Below are positions 14,327 to 26,100 of a DNA stretch of 64,000 nucleotides, piece by piece. The first letter of the stretch is position 1, and each line of letters starts with the position of its first letter. Under the pieces are notes generated by a model. The model did not search any database. It had not been told where the DNA came from and saw only the letters and a list, made by a program, of their open reading frames with translations. The position numbers were made by a program, and so were the translations under genes. The stretch is from Pseudoips prasinana (taxonomy: Eukaryota > Arthropoda > Insecta > Lepidoptera > Nolidae): contig OX621253.1 of NCBI GenBank assembly GCA_951640165.1, forward strand, positions 15,704,001-15,768,000, given 5' to 3'.

Positions 14327-17300
14327 ACCTTTAGCGGTGACACATACACACTTGTTACTACTAACAATATATTTAAAACTTCATAATTTGTAGAACTAAA
14401 ATAATATTATAATAAGTGTTTTCCTTTGCCTAAATAATTATATTATATTATCGTAATAATGCGTACAATTTTATCGCTTTGAGATGTTTAACTGAATATG
14501 AATGGACCCTTTAAGTCGCCAGAAAACGTAAAACCAATGTGTAATCATGTTTGTGAGTATCTGATTTCTGGGAAGTATTGTATTATTAAATACCCTAAGT
14601 ATTCTAACTGTAGATTAGTTTCGCCAGCTTGAATTTCCACAGCTACTTACTGTGTTTTATTATATACAATTCATTCATATAACACGGTGTTGTATGTATT
14701 TTAGTGGATGTAGTTTGTAGGATTTGGAAACGGTTTAATTAAGATGTTACCATGTACTAGATCATACAAATAGCCGATATCTATAGTCGATACTGTTAGC
14801 TTAGGACTTAACATCTACCCGTGAGCTCAGTATTAAATGGACAAAGGTGTTATGCGACAAAATTTGGCATTGGAAATTTCCACGTATATAAAGGTTTTAT
14901 GCGATGATAAAGCTCGTTATCCCTTGAATTTATTGCCAGATAATACCCTTGTCCAGGTATTCTTTCTATTAATATAAGCCACCAATATAGCACTTCTCAT
15001 CTAATCGTGAAATATTTACTTGTATGTTTATAATCTTCTTACTATATGGAAGTTGTTATTGAATGTTTTGGAATCATATATTTCGTCTATAGATTCGATG
15101 TTATTATGAATGGAAGGAATCCTTGAAGGCTGTAAGATTGGGGGGTGACAGCAGCATCCTACGCTATGCTCACTCAAATGTATAACATTTGGCTGGACGC
15201 AGGGTAGTGTGGCCCTACAACCTTGCAGCCCGCCAACACATTCCTACCTATGTTTCATCCTGGCAATGTAAAATTTTGGCTTGTTTCTGACAGACCCTGT
15301 TAAAGAGTACCATAGCTCTTGGGCGTATTATGTATAATTCCCATCCGCACTGTTGAAATCTTTATGTAAATATATAGATGTGTTGAAAATCGACTTTCAT
15401 TTCTAGTATTATGAAAACTCATTTAATTCACACCCAAAATTTGTATTTATTTTCTTTGTATCACAGAAGACTTAAATAAAAACATTTATAAATGTCAACT
15501 TATTAGGCACTAAATATCTTAAATATATGTAGGTAACACTTTTAAAATTTGTAAACCTTTCAATTTGAAAATGGAACGACTTAGAAAACAAATTTTGTAG
15601 AAACTTATTTAGGGTTCCGTTGTATAAGGACCTCTTATCGACTGCCTCCGGTATGGCGGCATATTTTATAATAGAATATTGCATTTACACATTCTATGCC
15701 GAAACAGTTTTAATACGATGCAATGTTTTGTAATTTCTTACCCATTCCCCTTTATATTATAAGTCTTTATGCAGTAACCGTAAAAGGAAAAAATATCAAT
15801 AATTACCAGTTTTTAAAACATAGAACCAACTTTTATTAATGTGAACCGATTTGATAAAAAAATATATACAGAATAAATATAATTATATACAGATAGAATT
15901 CTGCAGCGACAAAACAAATATAATATAAAAAATACAGTAACTGAGAACCTCCTCCTATTTTGAAGTCTGTTAAAAGGTTCACAACGAAGAAGAAATATAC
16001 ATACAAAAATTTGCAGTTGAATTATAACAAATCCTTTTAATGTTTGTTATAACGAAATAAAAGTGGAAAAATAAAAACAATATTTTTTATCCGTGCAGTC
16101 TAAAATGGCTCCATTTCAGCATTGCTACGACATCAAGCGTTCCAGTGTATATAGTACAACGATGTTTCTACCTAACGCAATTAATTACAAGTCACCTATA
16201 TCCTGCACAAAACCAACTGGTATTTGGTAGTACTTATGTGAAGGAATGTACGGAACCCTAGTTGCGTTGAGTCGCTTAGCCGGTTTCATTAAAAGTAATG
16301 CTACAGGTAGTCTTCATAATTCATTATTTGGCACACATTATAGTGATTAAGTTATTATTTATCTATTTCTAGGCTATCTATTTTATTCATATAAGTTTAG
16401 ACACCAATATTCAAGTATCACTTCACATGTTCTACCAACAAGTAAAAACAGGATAATTTGTTAGTATATTTTACACCTAGTTACAATTAGTCACAGCTAT
16501 ATATTGGAGTTTAAATTTAATAATAATATAGGCCTTCTTTGGCCGTGCTTTAGACACACTTGCAAGTCATATAACTACAGTTAAGTGGCAAAATCTAACA
16601 ACTACTAAAACGAATTACACGATAATAAAACTTTAATATTTAAAATTACACTTAAACTTTCGCGTATCATAGTAGGGGATCGAATTGTTGGTAAATTAAT
16701 TAGGTACCAGACAATAAAAAATAGGCACAAATAATTCACAAAGCAGATAATAATCTGCTGATATTCTTTTTAGATATCAGCATTTTATGTTCTTGGCAAA
16801 GATAAAAGTTGGGAAGCTAGAATATCCCTACTTTATCTCTGCCAAGAACTTAAACAACCGTATTACGAGAACGGTACAGACACCGTTCACGTAATACGAC
16901 TGTTAGCATGGAGATCTGTGGCTTCTGTGTGTGGCTTCATGAGCCAAGTGACGTTATATATTATAATGTTGGTAGACCGCTTTCCTAATCTAACATAATA
17001 GTGTCACTTCGAGATTTACATTGAGAGATTGCATTTTCCTAACTAAAATGCAATTTTAATTTTAGTTTTGCTGTTAGGTTTTGTTTCAGGCCAGTCTTAA
17101 TATTGATACCTTTCTCGTAATACGACTGTTAGTATGGAGATTCTGTTACATCATAAGACAAATGACGTCTTATATTATAATGTTGATATATCGCGTTCCT
17201 TATCTTCACATCGATCACTTCTTTAGTTACAATGCAATTTGAGTTTTTGTTTTGCTGCTAGACTTTATTTGTGGCCAGTCCTAATACATACATACATACA

Positions 17301-18775
17301 TAGACTCACGCCTGTTTCTCAGAGGGGTAAGCAGAGACAACGGATTTCCATTTGTCACGATCTTTGCACACGTCTTTTGCCTCGATTACTGTCATTATAT
17401 AATGAGAAATAAAAAAAGTTAGCCCGCATCCCTATTATGCAAATCGGTTGTAACGTCTGTAAAATTCGCGTGATTAGGTACTCCGTACGTGATGTAGGTA
17501 TTATCATTATTATATTATTAGCTAAGCATATTCTGTAACATTTATCATAGGTACAACTTAGATGAATTACTACTGTTTCTAGGAAAAGTTAATTTAGTAG
17601 CCAATTCTCACATCTACGATGAAATATTATGTTCACAGTTTTGACTGGGATTAGTTGTTTGTAAGCTCAATTTCGGGCGTTTTATTTCACGTGGTTAGTA
17701 GATATTGACTCTTCACCGTCGTCGATAAGTGACATAGCGCCAGTAGCAAAGTACCTACACTACAATTACCTTGAGCTTATTTTTGACAATGGTATATTGG
17801 TAACTAATTTGACAATAACGAGTTTCCTACCTATTGAGGACGAACAACATTGATTAGAAAATACTGGCAGTGTAAAAATACTCGGTCCATCAATTATGAG
17901 ATGACTGGTCTAGGATTTATACTGAATATTTTGGGTGACCGCTAATTAGCGATACAGCATAAACTAGTGTTTATGTGTGAGTCTCTAGTTTCCGCATTGA
18001 TATATTCGAAATTCTAAGTAGGTATATCGTATTCTAAAACATAATTGGGGCAATTAAACGTCTCAGACAAAATTGCAGCGACCACAACTTCGTTATTCTG
18101 AGTTGATTTTTGGGTACCTATTTGCTGGACAAACGTGGCCCCAGCTGGACATGCCGTTGAGGAAAACCAGAGATGTTAGGTTTTTAGACTATTAAAAATT
18201 TAACTCATAGTTTCAGCAATGAGAGCCAAAACTAACCATCACACTAAAATATTGTTTATTTTTATGTAAGCAGCATTTTCTACGTTACGTTGTACATACA
18301 TGGGTTCCATAAGGTTGTGAAATACCTATGTAGGTACATCTTATTTGGCGCTCTTACAAAATTCAGGTGACAAGCCTATTGATAGCCTTGTTGATGTAGC
18401 AGTAGCGTGTTCAACTTCAATTAATGAGTTCCTGGGTTCGTATACTGGGACGGGCCAAGAAGTATTTTAGGGATTGTTGTAGCAAGAAAATACCCAGTAG
18501 CAGACCGAAATATTGATGTTGAAGTTGTTAGAACGATAGAAATAAGCCTCAGATAGCACGGTCGCGTCGGATAGCCGTCCTATTGGATCATGAGTGAGAA
18601 TGAGTAGTACCTACCTATGTCTTCGGGCACATACCTATTGCTGCGTTCGTGTGTTCTGCGAAGTTTGCTAGCTTCCGTTTCGATTGACTGCCATAAATGA
18701 AATTCAACCAGAAGCACTATTACCTAGGAACTTAGATATTTTACTCTGTTAATTTTTTTTTTAATAATACCTAAT
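14327..18775. other. 3' UTR of V-ATPase subunit E, then non-coding intergenic DNA
   Basis: The 3' UTR starts at 14327. AATAAA-type signals occur near 15474, 15867 and 16054, but none is clearly the right one. No other exon was recognised. 16245-16290 carries a repeat tail (ACGGAACCCTAGTTGCG). 17284-17310 has a short TACA run. 16786-17210 holds hairpins and a partial duplication described separately. Confidence 0.55.
16786..17210. repeat. Two neighbouring hairpins and a partial direct duplication
   Basis: GTTCTTGGCAAAGATAAA pairs with TTTATCTCTGCCAAGAAC (about 16790-16850). CGTATTACGAGAACGG pairs with CCGTTCACGTAATACG (16859-16900). The phrase CGTAATACGACTGTTAGCATGGAGAT starting near 16890 recurs with few changes near 17117 and is followed both times by GACGT-TTATATTATAATGTTG. 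This looks like an imperfectly duplicated foldback element. Confidence 0.65.
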
Positions 18776-19018
18776 ATCTAGGGACAATATCACACAGATC
18801 ATCCTAGCCCCAAACTAAGCAAAGCTTGTACTATGGGTACTAGGCGACGATATACATACTTATATAGATAGATAAATACTTAAATACATAGAAAACATCC
18901 ACGACTCAGAAACAAATATTCGTGCTCATCACACATATATTTGCACTTACCGGGATTCGAACCCAGGATCACCAGCTTCGTAGGCAGGATCACTACCAAC
19001 TAGGCAACGGTGACCGTC
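18776..19018 (-). repeat. tRNA-derived SINE, CCGGGATTCGAACCCAGGA family, copy 1
   Basis: Starts TCTAGGGACAATATCACACA and ends at GGCAACGGTGACCG. The reverse strand has box B (TGGGTTCGAATCCCGG) and box-A-like CCTAGTTGGTAGTGATCCTG. A near-identical copy lies at 30062-30312, inside the NMDA receptor gene. Confidence 0.85.
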
Positions 19019-19997
19019 AAATTTGAAAGCTGGTATTCTGCAAATTGTTCAGTATATTATTTGAAAAACTGGTATTCTATAAATTTATCGTGTTTGGTAG
19101 ATTAGGTTCTATGTAATCGTGTAACATACTTATAAAAAATTGTTGCACCTTGCATAAGATGACTGTTAATTAGTGTCGGACACTTTGTTTCGGATAGTCA
19201 TGTGGACATTGTGAATGTTAGGCTTTTCGCCGCTCGCGCTGCCATCGTGTACCTAGGGGTCACTCTAGTACCTACAGTAACTATCTAGTTTCGATAAAAT
19301 GCCCTCCCCGCTCTTCAATCAGATGATCAGCTTTGCGACTTTAATTAAGGCCGAGCGACAGTTGCACAAAATGTTCCTAAAAGCCGATCCTCTCATGCAT
19401 ACCAATCACATTAATCGCCCTGAGTTCGTTAATCGAGGTTCGGACTCCGAAAGCGCTAGTTAATTAATAGCAGTTTTGAGCCCTTAAGCGCCCCTATTGT
19501 CCGATGAAAGCCTCATCGACTAATTACAAATCTCATGTCAAAAATAACAATAATTTGTTTAACTATTCGCAGAAATCCATCTCGGTGCGGCGCGGCGGGC
19601 TAGTTACCTACATAAGACTATATTTTTGGTAAAGATTTGTTATTCGATAAAAAAATCTATGCACGTATCGCGAGAGGTTCTACAAATATGTAATTCATGG
19701 ACACAAAGCATACCTACCCCTCCCAAATAGCTATAGGTAAGTGACACAAATAGTCGTCCTGTGAGAGAATTAAACGAGAGGATCGTTGCGAGGCGACTAC
19801 TTTACCACAGCAATATTTGGGATTTTAATTCCATTCTCACACACTTATCGGTGACCCGACATTATTGGTTAGATCCTTGCACAGTTCGAAGATGTAGAAG
19901 CTGGAAGTTGAGAGTTTACGAGAAACTTAATATGGGCTTAGTGTAAGTGGTTGTAGTGTGGACCGAGTTTCCTTGCACATCAATAAAGTTTTGTTGT
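19019..19997. other. Non-coding, probably 3' flank and 3' UTR of the NMDA receptor gene
   Basis: No exon recognised. The minus-strand receptor gene ends at 19998, so its 3' UTR should occupy the right part. On the minus strand an AATAAA-like signal would read TTTATT on the plus strand. Such runs exist in the area but none stands out. Confidence 0.45.
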
Positions 19998-20177
19998 TTA
20001 AACTACGAGATGTGACACATCAGGGGTGTACGCGGGCAGGTACCGCGGCACTCTTGCCTCGTCGCGCCTCCTGGCGCCACGGTCCACTGCCAGACTGATG
20101 CTGCCTGCTTCTTTGACTCCATTCGATTTAGCCCTTCGTTGCGACGGCAGGATCGATGCCCGAAGAGATTTCCGTTT
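19998..20177 (-). CDS. Nmdar1: Last coding exon of Nmdar1 (59-residue C-terminal tail)
   Basis: An acceptor CAG (20180-20178) opens [15 protein letters not shown], later [19 protein letters not shown], and ends in SHLVV at a stop at 20000-19998. The segments KRK-(S/T)-(L/I)-RAS and ISLAVD match the tail of insect NMDA receptor subunit 1, and the join after WRGAVE is at the position expected for the family. The tail is basic and Pro/Arg-rich. The terminal L-V-V has the form of a hydrophobic (class II) PDZ ligand. That is inference; no partner is known from the sequence. Confidence 0.85.
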   Translation of the reverse strand, partial: KRKSLRASILPSQRRAKSNGVKEAGSISLAVDRGARRRDEARVPRYLPAYTPDVSHLVV

Positions 20178-23100
20178 CTGTAACATTTCAAAACGTGAGC
20201 ACCCCCTCTAGATATCCAGAGCACCATATCATCACTATAGTCGTCTACTTACGACAGCAATGGACTATTACCGTGTTCAGCGAGGTGATGTAAGCTCCAC
20301 AAAGCAGCTGGGACTTTAGTGATTAAAATTAAGAATGTACATGAACATGAAACGTGTTTATTTTGATAAATATTGGTCTTTAACAATACTTTTATATCTA
20401 CGCCGGGGATGGCGAACGAGCTATGCTCTAAGATTAAACATGTGTATAGTACGGTATATCGAATATTAACTATATGTTACTAATATGTATTAACGATATG
20501 TCTAGATCTAGATATAACATAGGTATAAGGGTGGCCCTGGTGGCGACGTCCAATGGAAAAATCTAGATTTCTTGAGTCGTGTTTTACGTGTGAAATATGA
20601 ATTGTCCGTTAGTTGCGTTTAAGGGTTACATATTATAAAAATGGTATTTTCTTTCCCCATTAGGTAGAGAATAAGTAGAAACTTGATTTGTGAGTTTAGG
20701 TACGTATGTATCTTGACTATGTCCGAGCAACTTAGGGTTGAACTGAATTTACTATGACAAAGATAAAGTAGACTCCATCTATTTGAGACATTTGAGCATT
20801 GTTTCCCATCAACATTGCTAGATAAATGTCCTAGGGGCAGCCGGGAACGGCACAGGTTATTATTTAGATTCTGAGGCAAAACAAATTTTCGTGTTTATAA
20901 GTAACAGCAAATTGCATCTAAAACGGACTTCAGACTCATGTCATGTAAAAAAAACAATCTATTAGAAGTTTCTTGCCAAATGTTTTGATTCAAACACTAA
21001 ATTAATTAAATCTCTGCACCTCCTTAAGGTCGACTGGGAGAAAATGCCTAAGTCATTAAATCCACCTCTATACAACTTTTTGCATAACGTTTTGAAATTA
21101 AAAATAAAATAACATAATGTGGTATCTAACACCCCATTAATAAAGTCTGTATTTCTTTTCAATCTATACAAATAAATAAAATTGGAGTGTCTGTTTGTAA
21201 TATTGAAATAACCGGTTTTTACTACATTAATATGAATATATATATATGGTACATACACCAAAATGACATTTTTTTCAATTTTTGTCTGTCTGTCTGTCTG
21301 TTTGTTCCGGCTAATCTCTGAAATGGCTGGACCGTTTTTCACGGGACTTTTATTGGCAGGTACTAATATTTTTATTTTAGAAAATGTCTTTTATTTTACA
21401 AGAAAAACTAAATAAACTAATTAACACGTGGACGAAGTCGCGGGCACAGCTAGTATCAAATATATTTATATCAAAATATTTTAAGTACCTACATGTTACT
21501 TTCAGCAACGATTTCTACACTAAGCATGCCGGCTTGGAAGCCAAACTTCTCATAGTGGAGTCGTTTCGATATTTATTGTACACATACCGAACCATTTTTC
21601 AAAACTATATGCAGTCATTTTACTTCTTGATATTTTAAGTCTATCTCAACGTTTTGCATTAGCAGAGGGTGCAATGACATGGTTTTTATCGAATTTAGTA
21701 CTGGACGATGCCTTGACAGAAGATGTCGTAATTTGTCCGTAGGACTTCGCCATCAGGATAACCCGTTAACTATATAAAATATGTATTTTTCTAAAAATAT
21801 TTTAGAGTTAGTTCGCCATCCCTGACCTACAATACAAGTGCAACGTCGTCAGTGGGCAGGCACGTTTAAATTTTACTCTCTAATTGTTGTTTGATGTTGT
21901 TGAAGCGGTCCACATCGATGGCTTGAGCCTTTACTCTGTTTACCTCTACAGCGCCGCGCCACCTGTCGGCAGCGTGCCGCGCTATCTCCATCCTCTTCTG
22001 CTTCTTAATCTGGTGACGTTTGTACACCACCTCGATCACGATAAGCACTATGCCACCTATAATGCCCGCTAACACGAGTATGAATACTCCAGCCATATTC
22101 TTCAGGCCTAAAGTGTTAGGTGTTTTCTCGTTTTCTTCGCAGTTTAGCATATTGTTTCTGAGTATCCAACTGTTGTCCAAGTTTTCCATTATACCACCTG
22201 TGAACCACATCACAACTTAGTATTACTTGCAAACCTTGACTTTGTCCCCTAATCCAGAATCAGTATTGATGTGCGAATTAAAGACATTGCTGCATTTATG
22301 TATTAAGGTCTTTCATTAAGGCTGATAACGTACATATCTGCTGGTTGGTCACTGATACCTGGTCTTATTAGCTTCATGATCTACTTACTTTCATGGAAAT
22401 CTAAAATAGCCAGCGTCACAAGATCAGCCCAAGGCGAGCCTTTTTGCAAGCCGACGCCATAACCCGATCGTCCAAAAAGTTCTCCAGCTGTCACCAGCTC
22501 GCAATCTTGAGCCGCTTCAAATTCCAAACGAGATGAGTCCCAGATAAATGCCATTAGTTTTCTGAAGTAAAAAGACGTGAATGCTAGAGACCGAGAGAGG
22601 AGGGCATCATAAAAACTTTCCAAATAATTATTGATTATCAAGGATTTCAGAATGTCATTTTGTTCTTTACTTAAATTTACTCGAAAGACATTGGGATGGT
22701 GTTATTAGTTACCCGTTTTTAACGTCTTCAATAGCCTGTTCAGCGTTATCATAGTTATTGGCCTCCATTGTTCGATACATATTCGATAACTCCACTTGTC
22801 GCCTAAAATACATGTCCACAGCAGATCCCTTCACCGTTGCACAGGTTAAATTTTCCATTGTATTCCGGAGCTGTAAAGGGCATTAGGAAAAACATGTTAA
22901 AAACATCATATAGATAACATGCAGAAAAAGAAATTATTGTTTGAGGCTTGAAAGTTGGACTAAATTAAGTATTTTCTACTTGGACCCACTTCTTCAAGCG
23001 AAGTCACCTAATAAAAAAGTCCATTAGCTCAATTAAAAGGGCTGCGCGGCGTGCTATGGAACGTCATAGTTATATTGTGGCATTAATTCACACTGGTGGC

Positions 23101-26100
23101 CAATATGTATAATTTAAAAAAAATGACCAAGTAAACTCACCCTGGCATCGTTTATTCCAGTAAGTTTTGTCTTAGGCCGCTCCAATACAAGGAAAGCAGC
23201 CAAGTTAGCAGTGTATGATGCAACGATGATCATCGCGAATCCTGCCCATACCATGCCCAGTACTCGAGCTGAAAAACTTCGAGGTGTACCTGTAATGTAA
23301 GATTCGTCATATAATTCTACATTCTCCACTCTGCCTATTATGCCGATAGGCCAATATACCTACTAGTACAAAAAAAATCTAGTAAGTGACAAATTCATAA
23401 TCGTGTTGATGTACTTGTACAAGGAACTTGTCCTTACCCTCACCAATACCACTGTTCAGTAGTACTCCCCAAGCAAACCAGATAGCACTCGAAAGGTTCA
23501 AAGCATCTTCTTCGGTTCCATCAATATTAGCGAGCTTAAACCTTCCAAATGGTGAAAATCTGTCCAGCAAGTAAAGTACCAAGGCAACCACGTGTACGGA
23601 CACCATCACCAATATCCACAAGGTGTTGGAAAATGGTTGCAAGAACGACACCAACGTTGAAGACCTCGATGGCTGAAAATAAGTTAAGCGTGATTATGAT
23701 ATCCAATCCAGTATTTAATTATACAAACATCATTTCTGCTTAGCCCACCGTGGAACAACCTTACCTTCTTTTCCAAAATCGTTATACCTTGGTATTTAAA
23801 CGGCTTGCTAAATTCTATAAATTCTGCTCTTTCTGGATTTATTGTCAAAGGAGCTACGATCAGATCAGCTCGTTCATATACCAACTCTCCTGGAAAATGT
23901 GTAAAAGCTAATTCAGCTTCAAAAGTATATTAATCCAAAATATAAGCTAAACAATAAATTCACATACGCACCAATTAGTCCCGTCCATTCTTTTTTAGCA
24001 CCTGGTTGTGTTAAATTCCTTATTATATAATTTCCAAATTGTCCATCAGGTGAAAGTGCCAATGAGTAAGTAAAATTGATTACCTTGGAAAGGTGTTTTA
24101 ACAAGTCCATGCAGAAACCTTTGCAGCAATAAAGTTGATCTGCAATGAATGAATATCAACTGATCATAGTATATGTGTCTATACCCTTATTATTTGCTCA
24201 CTTCGAGATTTAGGTATATTTTATATATGGTTTGGAGGTTTAAAACTACCGACTAGTGTTCATTTGTGGCGACGCGTCGTGATTAGAACAATGATATAAG
24301 TTCTTATATTAGGAACTTCTACGCATGTTGTTGCATCATCTATATACTTCTAGCATGTTTTTGCTACATTTCTTAACTTACCACTATCTTCACTAGTATT
24401 GTAATGAGGACAAGGAATTTCTTCTGGAGTACAATCACTGCCATCTTCTATACGCCGGGTGTAGACAAAAGGCTTTTCCTCGATCGTTAACACCTGCAGT
24501 AATAAAATATCGTTCATGTATCACTCTTCTAGGTTTGTATTTTTTGTAAGAGATTATCATTATTTACCTTTAAATGTGTGGGTATCATGAACCCTTCAGG
24601 TTTCGAAGTACTTCGACCCATCCAAATAATCTCTTGTTCTTTTAGCTCTAACCGCATTTTCTGTGTTTCCTGAAATATGTGACAATTTTCTCAATGAGCA
24701 TACGGTAGCTAAATGTCGATTGCAAGTATTGGACATTTTCATCCTTGGAATCGATCTTGGCTTATACAGATCAGAGTTCAGCAGAAAATTCAGAGGATGC
24801 TATAAAATATAATAAAATATGCACACCAACACTATTTTCGGATATTATTTACCTACTTTATAAGACAAAAACACATAGAATGGAAAAAACTTGGTATGAA
24901 AATAAGGAACGCTTCATTGATATGGTCCCTAATTTAAAAATTAAAAAGGCAAGAATTATAAAAGAAGTCTATGTTGCAGTTCTACAGGCATAAAAAAATT
25001 AAATTTTATTACATACACAGTTGACTTCAGTCAGTTTAAAATGTTCCTACGTGTTTCTGTGTGTATTTTGTTTAGCAAATTTCCTACCGTCGAATCCACC
25101 GCTGTAGAGAACACTGTGTAGAAGATAGAGGCAGAAATGAGCAGGAATAACTTGCCTTTGAATAAAAATATTTCCCAACTGCCACATGTTCTCCCTGGGC
25201 CCTCACGTTCACCATGTCGTACTCCGCATGCACCCTGTCTCCATGGTCGTCAAACGCCACATGGCCTGTCGCGCCGTTCTCAAGTCTTTGTCTTCTTATG
25301 TAGTCAAAGAGTAGATGTCCAGTTGTCCAGATAGATCCAGAGTTATCACAATCCGAAGGTGGAGGTGAGATTTCTTCAGTTTTATTCATGTCTCGAATTG
25401 CTGATGCGAGGACATATCTACAAGGTGGAAAGAGTCAGTATATTTATTTGCTCAAAAGTCTTCCATCTTTCAGCCAAAAATAATTCTTGTGGCAACAAAA
25501 AACTATAATGGCTTAAAATTTTTAAGACATATCGAACGCTGACGTCTGATTTCTGGGTAATACATAAATACGGAGTCTCTCTTTTGTGATCATAACATAT
25601 ATCAAAAAACTATGCGCCTCTGTATAAGAGTTACAATGCTAGAAAAAGCAAGTATCCTAAGTTATGAAGCCTTCGCCACGCTTACATCATACCGGATTTT
25701 TCAATAAGGCTGGATCATCATTGTTATCGTGCCACCAGAACTACACTCTACGGTACGGATGAATCTCTGTTGGTGCAAAATGCGGCGATTGTGGAGATCA
25801 CTCAATTTCTTTTTTCATAAGCAGGATGGCATACCCGTCTTGATACGTATTAACAGTGGTTTATACTCACATAGAATCCTGGATATGAGCATGTTCATTG
25901 GTAGCGTTGACTAGCCGCAAACCAAGAAGACCTTCAGGTGCATTCGCAGCATCCAGTGCTTGCTCCGTTACCACCCATACGTAGCCCACGGTCGTCATGT
26001 TTAGGAATGTTGCGTCGCGGAATATTATTTCTGCATCGGTTTTACTGTAAGACGAAAAATATGGCATTAACCCTTCTTAAGTTATTATAACGCCTGACGT

